64,000 bases of DNA, from positions 318,010 to 382,009 of the forward strand of contig CAUYUJ010004747.1 of the NCBI GenBank assembly GCA_963575745.1. Reading direction: 5' to 3'. The notes under the pieces are model-generated. The model was not told where the DNA came from. It searched no databases and saw nothing but the letters and a program-made list of their open reading frames with translations. The first letter of the stretch is position 1. The number at the start of each line of letters is the position of its first letter. The DNA comes from Prorocentrum cordatum (lineage: Eukaryota > Sar > Dinophyceae > Prorocentrales > Prorocentraceae). Shown here piece by piece: positions 43,320 through 53,204 of the stretch. A program made the position numbers and the translations under genes.

Positions 43320-44230
43320 TCCATGCGCTCTTCCCGGGCAAATCCCTTTCCTCCTCTCGCGCGTTTCCCCCACCCTTTTTCCCTCCATCCCCTTTCCCAC
43401 GCCCATCGATCCCTACTCCCCTCCGTCCCCCGCGTATCCCTCCATCCCTTTTTCTCATAGTGCTCATCCCTTGTCCTACATCCCCCATCCCTCCATCCGC
43501 TGCATTCTTCCGTTTCGCGCCCACAGAGGCGTCAGCATGGCGGACCAGACTTTTCGCTTGAGACCTTCTCAACATGTTGACGAATTTGCAGCATGATAGT
43601 TGAAGCAGTTTCAAGGATCGACGGCGGGTGTTTTGCAAAAGGGTCGACGGCGGGTGTGCAGCAGCTTCGCGGATGGACGGCGGGTCGTCTTCAAAATGTG
43701 CCTATCGCCCCAGCGCCGCGCGCGTTCGTTTTCAAAGTTCGCAGCCGTTTCAAGGATGGAGGGCGCAATATTTTCAGGATGTGCCTCCCGCCGTGGGCCG
43801 TAGGACCGCTTACACTCGTCGTAACCATTCGCAGCAACTTCAAGGATGGAGGGTGGTTCCTTCTCAGAATGCGGCCTTCGCTTTAGCGCCGCTCCTTTTC
43901 GAAATGTGGTCTTCGCCTCAGTCTGGTCGCATTCGTTTTCAAAATCCAAACAGCTTCCTGGATTCGTGCTCGTATTCTTCCATGGAGTGATCTTCTGGCA
44001 CTCTTTCGGACTGCCGTGGCAAAATAGTCGCGTTGCTTCGCAGCTTCTGGCCCAGGAATGTTGACTTGGTGCGGGTTAGGATCGAGTAGACGCAGCATTC
44101 ACATGCAGCCGCCGCATTGAACTTCCACGAAGTGGTGTTTTGGCACGATTGGTGATTCTCAGACGGTTGCCATCGAATGTGCCTTTTTCCCCCAGTGAAT
44201 TTGGAGGGAACAGTTGTTGCAACATAGTTG
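43320..44230 (+). repeat. Composite dispersed repeat, copy D
   Basis: A pyrimidine tract (43340-43540), then GACCAGACTTTTCGCTTGAG (43543), satellite-like units with CAAAATGTG and GCGCCGCGCGCGTTCG (43590-43950), then GTGGTGTTTTGGCACGATTG (44140). The order and orientation match copies A, B and C. Confidence 0.6.
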
Positions 44231-44472
44231 ATGCATCTCGGGTTTACTCAAGAGGGGAAAAATCACACAGACACAATTAATCGCCCACTCCCAGGAAAAT
44301 ATAGGAAAATATGGGAAGTGGGGGGGAAGACAGAAACCCAGAAAATATGAGAAAATATGGGGGATAGTTTTATTTGTGTGTATTTATTTGTGTGTCCCAG
44401 TTCCCCTTCATTTACACTGGTCCGCCCCCCCTCCCAACTTTTTGCATCCCGTTTGCGCGAGCCGGCCGGCAG
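44231..44472. other. AT-rich spacer before an EF-hand-like exon
   Basis: It contains repeated AATATAGGAAAATATGGG and AATATGAGAAAATATGGG phrases and then a pyrimidine-rich stretch (44420-44470) ending GGCCGGCAG, a plausible 3' splice site. Confidence 0.4.
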
Positions 44473-44534
44473 GGCTCCTGCACCGACAGCGAGCTCAAGC
44501 TGGTCTTTGCAAAACTGGACCGCGGGCTCGACGG
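44473..44534 (+). CDS. EF-hand-like exon 2 (partial gene)
   Basis: After CCGGCAG the frame reads GSCTDSELKLVFAKLDRGLD, the pattern of the helix that leads into an EF-hand loop (xDSELxxVFxxLDR). The loop itself is not completed in this frame; a GTGACG donor-like site at 44535 may end the exon, so the loop would continue in another exon. It lies on the same strand as the pieces at 45.1 and 47.2 kb. The exon end is uncertain. Confidence 0.4.
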
Positions 44535-45085
44535 TGACGACGGCACGACGGTGACGCTGACGCTGACGCTGGCGACGACGTGCTCGGATGTTCGTCGGTT
44601 CCTGGAGGTCTCCCCGTTTCGGGGTGTTTTCCAGTCTCTGCGCTTCGTCAAGTGACAAGCAGTGACGAGGCGTTTCGGCTTGCCTATAGGCCCCCACAGT
44701 AAAAAGGTTCTAGAACACATGTGTGGTTTGCACCAAGTTTTCTCATAACATTTCTGGCTGGGGCCGTGGTGTTTTATGAGAGCCATGTTTTCGTCATCAG
44801 AGCACTCTTCCCGGGGTCTGAAAGCATGCCGTGGTAGGCCTGTAGGCATGCCGGGACGGTGGGTCCCTGCTCAGAAGGGAGCGTTCCGAGGGGTGCCCGA
44901 GCCACTTCGGCCGGCCGTCGAAGGCCCCAGCGGTGGCCCTCAAACCGACGCGCCGCGCGCCAGCAGGCCTGCGGAAGTGGCGGCCTGCGTGGTCGGGACG
45001 TCGTCGTCGACGACAATGCCGCCGTCGTCTTGCCTTGTTCTGTTCCATCCCCTCCTCCCTGTCCTTGGGCGGACTAATGCTGCAG
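44535..45085. other. No gene recognised (possible intron)
   Basis: A short run of GACGCT repeats near 44555-44575, then mixed sequence and a pyrimidine-rich stretch (45035-45062) before the next exon-like piece. Confidence 0.35.
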
Positions 45086-45164
45086 GCAGCCACTGCTTCG
45101 GCAGTTGGGCACAAGTGGCAAAGCCACCAATGCGGGATATGCTGAAGGATGAATGCATCAAGAA
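45086..45164 (+). CDS. Exon-like piece, 26 residues
   Basis: Bounded by GCTGCAG (AG at 45084-45085) and a GTGAGC donor-like site at 45165. The open frame reads SHCFGSWAQVAKPPMRDMLK and then DECIKK. The MRDMLKDECIKK part would suit the helix between two EF-hand loops, but the piece is too short to assign. Its phase does not fit a direct join to the EF-hand frame at 47185, so at least one other exon or another splice site would be needed. Confidence 0.3.
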
Positions 45165-45260
45165 GTGAGCTGGCTCGGGGCCCCCTGGCCGCTCTCTCGC
45201 GGAGTCATGCGCCGGCGTCCGTCCGTGCGTCCGTCCCCTCGTTCCCTAGGTGGACGACCA

Positions 45261-45429
45261 ATGGCATAAACATAAAAGCTCTGAGGTCCGCGGGGATTCT
45301 TGGATCCGCGCTGTGGCTCCCTGGCGGCGCCTCCGGCACCGTTCATGGCGCGCTCCGCGCGCCAGGGAGGGGGGCCCAGCGCCGATCCAAGGAATCCGCG
45401 CGGACCTCAGAGTTGTATGTTTATGTCAT
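45261..45429. mobile_element. Fold-back hairpin element, arms about 70 bp
   Basis: The left arm starts ATGGCATAAACATAAAAGCT and contains CTGAGGTCCGCGGGGATTC; the right arm carries the reverse complement, GAATCCGCGCGGACCTCAG, and ends TATGTTTATGTCAT at 45429. The arms match across about 70 bp with few mismatches around a loop of about 30 bases. No coding capacity. It lies inside a putative intron between the pieces at 45.1 and 47.2 kb. A transcript in either direction would fold into a long hairpin, so it could be a MITE, a small-RNA precursor or both. Confidence 0.85.
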
Positions 45430-46335
45430 TGTATGTTTCCGTATTCCCCTCCCTCGCTCCTTCCCTCTTTTCCCCCCCTTCCCTTTTCCCCCTCCCTCCC
45501 GATTTGATCCATGTTGTGCGTAATGTGGTCGAGCGTTGGGCAAAATTGATGCCAGTCTCGCAGATGACTCGCCTGGATGGGGTAATGCTCATCAAAGTTT
45601 ACTCGCCCGCCCAAGACACCAAGCTGCATCCCCACCCCGAAACAAGTATGGACCTCACGAGTGGACTCCTTGTTCTGGCGGTACCTCATTGCTCTGCAGG
45701 TTTGCGGTAACGACATGACTTCTCAGTACTGCTCCGTGCGCCTGGCGACGCACCCTAGCAGGCGACCCCACCTCGGAGTTTTCTGCGCCCGTTGCCTTCA
45801 TACCGGAAGAGCGTGGCAGACCGGCCCTGCTGTTGCCTTGGCTCAGTTCAATCAGACCTTCTCCACCTCCCTTCTCTTCCCCCCCACTTCTCCTAGCTTC
45901 TCCCTCCTCCTGATTCCCCCCTGTACCTCTTCCTTCCGCACCCCTCCCTCCTGCACCTATTCGCCCCCCTCCTCTCCAGGGAGGAGAGGGAGGGAAGAGG
46001 CAGAGGAAGAGGGCAGTACCGGTCCCACCCGATACAGCGTGATGACGGCCAGCGCAAGAGGGGAGGAGGAAATGCCGTCCTCCGCAGCCCAGTCCTTGCC
46101 GTCCTCCTTCCGCTAACGTCAGCTCGTGATTAGAGTAGCAAAAGGCCCATCATCCCCCGGGGCTGATGAATAGACCCCGCGGGGCGCGAAACCTTTTTTT
46201 AAGCACGCGCGCCAGGGGGTCGTCACTGGCACCGCCGAGGGGATCGCGTACCCTCCTGCATGACAGCCTCAAAACGAATGCCTTTCGTATAGAAGTTGTT
46301 ATAAGGGCCGTACACATCTGAGGCGCACTTTCGTT
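45430..46335. other. No gene recognised; pyrimidine tracts
   Basis: 45440-45510 and 45860-45978 are pyrimidine-rich. The second ends CTCTCCAG and is followed by purine-rich GGAGGAGAGGGAGGG, so the pair can fold on itself. Frames here show no domain. Confidence 0.4.
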
Positions 46336-46351
46336 CCCCAGGCGTGGTCGT

Positions 46352-46383
<32 letters not shown>

Positions 46384-46600
46384 TCGGTCGTCGTCGTCTT
46401 CTTTTTCGTCGTACTCGTCGTCGTCTTCGTTTTCGTCGTCGTCGTCGTTGATTACAGCGGGCCTGCGCAGCCCCCCCCCTCCATAGGGCATCCGCAGTGC
46501 ATCGTCGTCGTCGCCGCCGCCGTCGCCGTCTGCCGTCCGCCATCCGTCGTCCTCGTCCTCGTCCCGTCGTCGTCGTCGTCGTCGACGAAGAGAGCGGCCT
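46336..46600. repeat. (CGT)n trinucleotide tract
   Basis: Imperfect CGT/CGC triplets at 46345-46450 and 46500-46590. Poly-Asp, poly-Arg and poly-Val frames are artefacts. Confidence 0.9.
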
Positions 46601-47184
46601 CTGGAAACGGGCGCAGGCAGGGCGGGGGACGGCGGCGACGACGGCCCGCCGAAGGGCCAGTCCTCGACGCATGGCCGCTTCCGGCGCCAGGAGGCGTTTG
46701 GAACATCGGCGACGTGAGCTACAAATCCCCCGCTTGCTGCGCCCAGCTTTAGTCCAACGCGCCTTGCCCGCAGGCCCGCATCGGTTCGACAGAAAGAAGG
46801 GCGCCCTGGCTCGCCGCTGTCTCCAACCCCCCCCCCTTTGCCCGTCGTTGACGGCCGGGCGTCGGCGCTAATCACCGGCGCCGCCCCGTTGATTTTCAAT
46901 ATGACGGGCGCCACCCCGCGATTCGCCCGAGCAAGGGGGCAATGTTTCAAAACACGCGCCCCCGACGGATTTGTTACTAATCACAAGCTGACATTCGATG
47001 ACTTCGCATTATGTCTCTCCCTCTCTTTCTCTCTTTCTCTGGCTGCCACGCCCCTGACGGCGACGACAACGATACCAATGGCCACGACGATGCCGCCGCC
47101 GCCGCCGGCGGCGGTGCCCACGGCGGCGGCGGCGGCGAGCGGCGGCGGCGGCGTGCCGCGCCCGCCCATGCTGGGCGCGCGCAG
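46601..47184. other. No gene recognised
   Basis: GC-rich sequence; CTCTCTTTCTCTCTTT pyrimidines at 47015-47040 and GGC/GCC triplets (47090-47155) precede the EF-hand piece. Confidence 0.4.
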
Positions 47185-47243
47185 GACGAGGACGGCAGCG
47201 GCGCCATCGAGTTCGACGAGTTCTGCACCTTTGTGCAGGCGCG
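47185..47243 (+). CDS. EF-hand exon 3 (partial gene)
   Basis: After GCGCAG (AG at 47183-47184) the frame reads DEDGSGAIEFDEFCTFVQA. The loop D-E-D-G-S-G-A-I-E-F-D-E at 47185-47220 is a complete EF-hand loop (D1, D3, S5, G6, I8, E12) followed by the start of the exit helix. The frame turns into arginine-rich repeat soon after, so the exon probably ends near GTGCAG at 47237-47242, where GCGCGG follows. The loop closely resembles the second hand of dinoflagellate EF-hand pairs. It has no partner on the same short frame. Confidence 0.65.
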
Positions 47244-47640
47244 GACGTCGTCGCTGGCCTGCCGCCGTCGTCGTCGTCGTTCCTGCTCCTCGGCCCTTCG
47301 CCTGCCCGGCGCTCTTCTCCCCGTTCCTCCCGTCCTCCTTTCCCCCGTCCTCCTCGGTCTGTCCTCCTCCTTCCGCCTGTTCCTGGTCCTTCCTCCTCCA
47401 TCTTCTTCGCTTCCGCTCATCCTTCTTTTCTGCTCCACCTTCCCCCCCCCGACAAAGCCGCGACGCATCGTGAGTCCCACATGCTTCGATGCCATTTGCG
47501 CCACCACGCCAGCGCGCGTGGGTGGCGCCCGTTGCCGGTGACACCCCCGACGCCGCTGACGTGGGTGGCGCCTGACTGCCGCTCGCGCCACCGTCTGCAG
47601 GCGCAGACGGGCGGCGCTTTCCAAACCCAAGTTCCGAAGA
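47244..47640. other. Pyrimidine-rich spacer
   Basis: 47265-47450 is CT-rich. The rest lies just downstream of the 3' end of the minus-strand LINE and no separate gene is recognised. Confidence 0.4.
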
Positions 47641-47649
47641 CTTCACCCA

Positions 47650-47890
47650 GTCTAAGGGTTTCGGAAACGACTAAAGATTGTACAGGGCTGCGCCCTTCCT
47701 TGTTGACCGCCACTTGGCGAGATTGGCTAGCACACGAGCGCCCCAGGAACCGTGGGGTTGCGGCCCTGGGCACTCTTTGGCGACCACACGCAGCGCACGA
47801 CACATCACTGGCCCCCCACAACTTGGAACGAGTGCGCGGCATGCTGCCGACCTCCAGCGCCAGCAACACGCACGTGCGCTGTGTCGCCAC
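47650..47890 (-). pseudogene. LINE A: C-terminal zinc finger
   Basis: The frame contains RSKLWGASDVSCAACGRQRV and then TPRFLGRSCASQSR, giving a C-x2-C pair and a later cysteine. This matches the single finger found at the C-terminus of dinoflagellate LINE proteins (usually H, C-x2-C, C). It lies in a different frame from the RNase H tail. Confidence 0.6.
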
Positions 47891-48129
47891 GTGAGATCAT
47901 TGGCGGCGTGCAGGACCGTGGGGCAACAAAAAAAACGCGGGTGCAGCCTGCAGCTGTTGCGCCTTGCCGTTGCTGGCTGCCCGCTTCGAGATATGGGAAG
48001 CGTCAAGGTCGGCCATGGGCGGCCCGATCTGGGCCGCCCAAGAAGCCCAGGAGAGTAAAATGTTGGCCCTGCTCTCGGAAACCATGCGAACGTTTTCAGG
48101 GATGCGAAACCGCGAGCACTGCCACTGAG

Positions 48130-48890
48130 CGCACTCGTCCGCCAAGCCCTTCCCAGCATTCAACCAGTCGGTGGTGCGCCCATTCTGCACAGCAGCACGC
48201 GTACAGTGCGCAAGCACCTTGGCAACAAGACGTGCTCGACCCCCCCCAGTCTTCCACCCGCTCCCACACTTGGATCCAGATCTCTGCCCATGCGGAGCGT
48301 GAAGAGGTGCAGTGCTGGCGCCCGCGCGCATACAGGCCATCGTGCGCGAAAACGCTGTCGGTGTACAGCGTGGAACCCGGCGTGGCGTGCTGTAGGGCAC
48401 GAAAGAGGGCCACGAGCTCGGCAGCATCGATATCGGCGAGTCCAAGGTCGAGCGTGCCACGGAAAATTGAATGCGTTCGGTGCGTGTCGGGACACACGGC
48501 AACGAGCGCCCACGCTGCAGCTTGGGATGGCACCGGGAGATGCTGATCCATCCAAGAGCCATCAAGAAAGATATGCCCTCCCATCTCCGCAGGTCCTCCG
48601 AACCATCGGAGCGGCGGATGTCGAAAGGGGGGCAAGGGCGAGAGGGGGGCCAGGAGCCTCTCGGCGACCGAGCGAGGAAAGGGGGCCGATTGAGGCACGA
48701 AAGAGGCAGAAGGCAAACGCGGGCGGTTAGGCCACGGCCTGCAATTCCCCATGCCTCCCGCACGCAGCATGCCTGTGCAACAAAGTGCCTGGGGCCTCTT
48801 AGGCACGCCTGACAGGCGCTGTCTTGGACTAGGCCAGCCTCCCACTGGCAGCGCTGGGGCCACTGCCCCCCAGCGACCACAGAGCGCAAG
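48130..48890 (-). pseudogene. LINE A: RNase H domain
   Basis: One frame carries GGHIFLDGSWM (aspartate at 48563), then DIDAAELVALFRALQHATPG (glutamate at 48419) and STLYTDS (aspartate at 48359), the first three acidic catalytic residues of RNase H in order and spacing. After a frameshift the overlapping frame supplies KVLAHCTRAAVQ (histidine at 48208) and GKGLADECAQ (aspartate at 48139), the usual last catalytic region. Just upstream (48889-48796) lies YLRSVVAGGQWPQRCQW, the conserved linker between RT and RNase H. RNase H would remove RNA from the cDNA hybrid during retrotransposition. Confidence 0.8.
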
Positions 48891-49399
48891 TATCCCTTCT
48901 CCTGTGGGGAAAGGGTGGAACCTTGCAGGAAGGAGCGGAGTGGGGCAAGGTAGGCTCCATTGACAAGCTCAGAGACGCCCTCGCGATCGGCAACCTTGCC
49001 CCGCAATCACTGCTCAATGACAAATACGATCATGTTCGCACCGCGCGCGGAGATTGCTCCACAAGGTTGGCCCTGTCATGCATTTCGTAGCTCCAGGCAA
49101 AGCCGCCCATGCAGAGACCGGGCAGTTTTGCGGTGGCCGCGCACGCAGTAAATGGTTTACGAACAGCGGCCCAGGGAGCCCCATGGTCCCGAACCGCAGA
49201 CACCGCGGAAACAAGCCCTTGGAGTAGCACTCTCCTAAGAAGCAGCTCGTCCCAGACCGCGACGGCAACGCTCGCTAGATGGTTAAGCTGCATCCCGCAG
49301 GCGGGATCGCGAAGACGCTCCGACGACAACATCAGCATGAGAGAAACACGCTTGCCCGCAAGACTGAAATTCTGCAGGTGGGCTTGCGTGGCCCTTGCC

Positions 49400-51250
49400 T
49401 CGCGCAGAGCCACGCTGCTGGCGCCGTGCGCGTTGCCCCCATACTTGACGGAGGTCAAGGCGGCAGCCCGCAGCATGGCGCGCAAACGAGACTGCCGCAC
49501 ATGCTTGGCAACGTGCATGAGCTTGCGAGCCCGAGCGCGAGCTGGGCCCTCGCGCCTTTGCCTAGTCGACCGAGGCTCGATGGCGGCGGCAGCGACAAAA
49601 TCAACCCCGAGATTGCGCTCGCCGCAGGCACCTGGCACATGAAACGAGGCTCGCGCGCCAGCTGAGCTCGGACTGAGGGGGGCGGCGCAGCGACGCGGCT
49701 CTTCCGACGAGCGACAGGGGGGGTATATCTGGTCCAGCTCAGCGCGCAGCATCTTGGCGGCGTCGACCAGGTCGGCGAGGCCCCGCGGCCTTCCCACCTG
49801 GCAAAGTCCAAAGTCTTCTACGACATTTCCGAGCTGAACCAATCGATGGCACACAAGGACTCTGTTCGCTAGCCCCAGGAGCAGCATCTGCAACACGAGG
49901 GTCGCGAAATGACACCCTGGAAGGACCGCCTGCGGCGCGCAAGCGGGACTGGAACTGGAAACAGCGTCGCCCATCGATGGGGCGCGCGGGGCACGGCGGG
50001 GCGGCGCGGGCATGTTCGGACGCAGCACGTGTCAGCTCACTGTGGCGAACGTGTTTAAACGAAACGCCCTCTGCACATCAAGAAGAATGAGCGCGCTCGA
50101 GAAACCTCGCTCTGGGGCCCACCCCGAGCTGGCGGCTTTTATCCACGCGAGACTGTCACTGCTGCGGCCGCTGGTGGCCCGCCAGTGTGGGCGCGGGTGC
50201 TCGGCTTGCAATTTGCCGGCGAGGGTGCCGCGGGGCCGGCCGCCCTTGCGCTCGGTCCAGGATGCGGGCGAGGGCCATGGGCCTGATGCCCCATCCCGCA
50301 TGGCAAGAAAAATCAGGTTGGCGTAGAACCCTGGCCAGCTGCATGGCCGTTCTACCGCGCGCTAGATCTGCCGAAAGGCTTCGAAGGCCGAGCCAGAAAA
50401 CACCAAGCGTTGCTGAGGGAAAATCTGGTCAAACTCGCAACCCGAGTAACTAGGAAAGATCTTCGAGACCCGTCTCAAATCGCCCAGACTGGGCTCGGGA
50501 AAATCAGGGCCCGCGTCGTCTGGCCAGACGACATCATCCTCGAGGGCGCCGACCTTCCGCCGCCCAGGACGCCCCCCCTCCAAGAGACGAACCCCCTCAC
50601 TATTCGCGGGCGCCCCCGAGGGAGAAAGTCTGCCAGCGCGCCGCGGGGCCGCCGGCTTGCCGCGCGCGCGCAGCGCCGCGCCTCCATTGAGCGTGCGAGA
50701 CTCAAGCCAGGCCTTCCAGTTGCGACTCTTGGCCTGCTCGGCTGCGCGGCGCGCGGCAATCGCACGCGCGCGACCTGTGCGAGCGCGCGCGCCAACGAAT
50801 GCGACAAATAAGCAGCAAAGAAGCAGCAATGCGCACGGCTGCGCGCCGCGACTCGAATTCACGCTCGACGCGAGGCGAGCGACGACAGAGGCGTCGCGCA
50901 AGACGGGGCCTGCCTATGCGAAGCGCAGGAGGGTGCCACACAGCAAGTCCGTCGAAACATCTGGCGAGGAGCCTCCACCGCAGGGCTTCGGCGCGGGGGC
51001 ACGGGGGGGCCAAGTCCTTGCCCCTTGGCGCTTGAAGCGCTCAAAACCTGGGCCCCTCACCTCTGCCGAAGAACTCATAGTCTCTATCGGTGGCAAGATT
51101 ATACGCATCGGCCCAATCGCGCTCTGCAGTGTCGCGCCACGACCCCCACTTACTGTCGCTGTCAAGATCCTCGGATTGAATCTTTTAGTCGACCCAATAC
51201 TTCTCGGGGCCCTCGCGGCGGCAGCCGACTGGAATGTCCGCGGGCGGCTT
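49400..51250 (-). pseudogene. LINE A: reverse transcriptase region
   Basis: Motif A is visible as SALILLDVQRAF with its aspartate at 50079, and upstream (50480-50380) FPSYSGCEFDQIFPQQRLVF matches the segment before the RT palm. The motif C place reads LGNVVEDFGLCQVG near 49821: the usual DD pair is ED, so one catalytic aspartate is replaced. The thumb region has RNLGVDFVAAAA near 49617, followed by the arginine/alanine-rich helix typical of these proteins. 51240-50900 carries the linker between endonuclease and RT, rich in W and D. Frames shift at least twice. It would copy element RNA into DNA if intact. Confidence 0.75.
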
Positions 51251-51299
51251 TTTGGGGGCCTTGGCGACCGCGCGGTCCGAGTCAATGCTACCCAGCTGC

Positions 51300-52010
51300 T
51301 TCTACTTGAGGACACCCGGGAAATTTGGCGCGGTGTCGCCGCCGACCGGGATCTCTGCTCGCGCTCCGCAGTGCAAACAACGCGAGACCACAAGGAGGTC
51401 GATGCAGATGCCAGCACCGAGCGAACCGTTGGCACACGTGGCGCACGACGGCGATGCACAAACAGCGTCCATGGCCTCCGTCCACTCGGAGCCCGCCAAC
51501 GTCTCTGGCAACATCTGGAAGCCACAGCAAACTACGTCAAGGGATCGCGATCTGCTTCAGGGCTGCGCCAAGGGTCGTCAAACTTTGCCAGCTCTTGGGC
51601 CCGAGCTCCCGGCTGCGATGCAAAACCACCGTGGCGAACGCAAGACCTCCTGGCACAAGCCCACGGCAGTGCAGAATACGCGCCCGCCCAGCAGCAACGT
51701 CAGCATCAATGATATCAAGCTTGCGGGTGCCTGAAGACTTGGGCACCGTCTGCAACGCACCACCTGCGGTGCCACCCCGCGCGGTGGAGGGCCGCCTGCA
51801 TGGCAGCCTTCCATCTTGCTGTGCCCACTCTACTCGCCCATAGCTCAACCTTGGAACTGTCGAGATGGCGCCCCTGAGCCGCAGCGGCATCGGCAGCCAG
51901 CGCCCTCGGATGCTTCAAGATGGCACCAATCCCAACATCTCCGTGACAGTGCTGCAGCGACAGTCGTGAATAAACGTAGAGACAGAAGAAGAGCTGCCAC
52001 CCCGACGCCG
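51300..52010 (-). pseudogene. LINE A: endonuclease domain
   Basis: Three frames succeed one another: GWQLFFCLYVYSRLSL onward (from about 51985), RARILHCRGLVPGGLAFATV (near 51720), and after IAIPW at about 51538 a frame with MLPETLAGSEWTEAMDAV (51514 on) and ICIDLLVVSRCL (about 51400). This is the apurinic-like endonuclease layout, in which the last phrase is the usual IDFFVVSR segment. The stretch that normally reads GDWN reads close to CCGFQ, so the catalytic residues there are lost. The domain would nick target DNA to prime reverse transcription. Confidence 0.7.
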
Positions 52011-53037
52011 CGTCGGTTTTGGCCTTATTGTGCTTCGTCTGATGGAGAGCAGAGTCGAAAGTGCCCTGCTCGACCTCGTGCTTGACGCCATGCTTCCCGG
52101 CGAGGATGGCAGCGGCGGGCTGCGCCTGTGGCCCCTCTGATCCATTTGCATATGGGGCAGGAGGGTCGGCAGTCTGCTGCTGGCGCCATTCGAGAAGCAC
52201 GCGGAAAGCGGCGTCTGCGCGCCGCCGAGCGGCCTCGGCGTCGGTGACGCCCACGCTGGGAGTGGTGGGCGCAGGCTGCTGCAGTTGTTCAGCGGCGACT
52301 CCAGCAGCAGCGGATGTCCCACTGGTGGGCGGCGCGCCAGCGTCGCACATGTGGGCGTCGTCAGCAGGGGGATCAGGACCTGCATCAGCCAGAACGGCCT
52401 GCAGGCTCGGAGTGAGCCCACTGAGCCGCGCGGCGAAGTCCTGCAGGCTCTAATCCTTGGCGACGGTGTCGGCCAGGATGGACCTGCCATCAACGGCGAC
52501 AGCGGGCCCCATCTCGGCGCGCGCCTTGGCCGCGCGATCCGCAGCCTCCTTGCACTTGACACTCTGCACGTCAAGCTCGCTCTTGAGCTTGGCAACCCTG
52601 GCGACTGCGATGTTTACCTTTTTTTTCCAGCGCCTTGTCGTAGGCTGCGCGTTGTTACTCTGCTCTGGCAGCTGGTCCCGCGCAACCCTGGCCCCCTTCG
52701 CAGGCGCCGCAGGCTCGCCCTGCAAGAACGCCCTTCTGGCAAGCACCCGAGCGACCTGCTTGGGCGGCCACGCTGTGGACAGGTTGCTGAAGTCCTCGGC
52801 GCTGAGCCTCGCATGGGCCCCGACCGACTCCTCATCGAGCGCCATGGGCCCGCCGCCCCCGAGGTTGGGCGGCCCCTGCTGCCGCGCGCCTTGGGCCTTG
52901 TTGTCAGCCTGGGCTTTCGGCACGTTGATGGGCGCGGGTTTGTCATGCACCTTGCCGGTTGTCCGAGAGAGAAAGGTGCATTTATATCCGCATTTTTTGT
53001 CACAGCACGCCCAATTCTTGACACCATCGTAGTCCAT
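51715..53037 (-). pseudogene. LINE A: first ORF, zinc ribbon and coiled coil, with in-frame TAG
   Basis: The ATG at 53037-53035 starts MDYDGVKNWACCDKKCGYKC, with cysteine pairs that look like a zinc ribbon. It is followed by a proline/glutamine linker and a lysine/alanine/glutamate-rich coiled coil (KSELDVQSVKCKEAADRAAK near 52550). A TAG at 52452-52450 interrupts the frame, but the same frame stays open with sensible sequence (SLQDFAARLSGLTPSLQAVL) down to 51715, where it runs into the endonuclease. I chose the ATG at 53037 because the zinc ribbon begins there and the SL relics lie 126 bases upstream. Element C at 61.6 kb has a similar start. Confidence 0.65.
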
Positions 53038-53163
53038 CGAACTGCCGAGAGAAGTGCGCGAGTGCGGGCTGAACCGCAATGCGGTACGAAGAAGGATGGA
53101 GGTGTGGCCTCCAGGAAACTGGTAGGGGCCGCGGGTCCCCTGTGCCAAACAAAACGCTCATGG

Positions 53164-53182
53164 CTTGATCCAACGCTACGGA
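53164..53182 (-). other. DinoSL relic 2 (inner copy) at the 5' end of LINE A
   Basis: On the minus strand the bases read TCCGTAGCGTTGGATCAAG. Against the 22-base dinoflagellate spliced leader (D-CCGTAG-CCATTTTGGC-TCAAG) this matches with a 3-base deletion and two substitutions. It directly follows the outer copy. Confidence 0.6.
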
Positions 53183-53204
53183 CTTCAGCCAACATGGCTA
53201 CTGA
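53183..53204 (-). other. DinoSL relic 1 (outer copy) at the 5' end of LINE A
   Basis: On the minus strand the bases read TCAGTAG, CCATGTTGGC and TGAAG in succession, 22 bases with three substitutions from the dinoflagellate spliced leader. Tandem SL relics at the 5' end of retroposed cDNAs are known in dinoflagellates and arise when an SL-bearing mRNA is copied into the genome, transcribed and trans-spliced again. Confidence 0.7.

Larger units (their letters stand above)
47640..53204 (-). mobile_element. LINE retrotransposon A, nearly full length, with SL relics at its 5' end
   Basis: Read from 53204 downwards: two tandem spliced-leader relics, an ORF with a zinc ribbon and coiled coil (53037-51715), an endonuclease (about 52000-51300), a reverse transcriptase (about 51250-49400), an RNase H (48570-48130) and a terminal zinc finger (47890-47650). 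The domain order is that of autonomous LINEs with an apurinic-like endonuclease and RNase H. At least four frameshifts and an in-frame TAG break the coding sequence, so it is inactive as read. It lies head-to-tail with LINE B and antisense to the EF-hand exons that flank it. I see no poly(A) tail or target-site duplication. Confidence 0.8.

Noticed and set aside
45980-46116. Exon after the CTCTCCAG at 45978
   Set aside because: The following purine-rich sequence mirrors the pyrimidine tract and gives only low-complexity residues.
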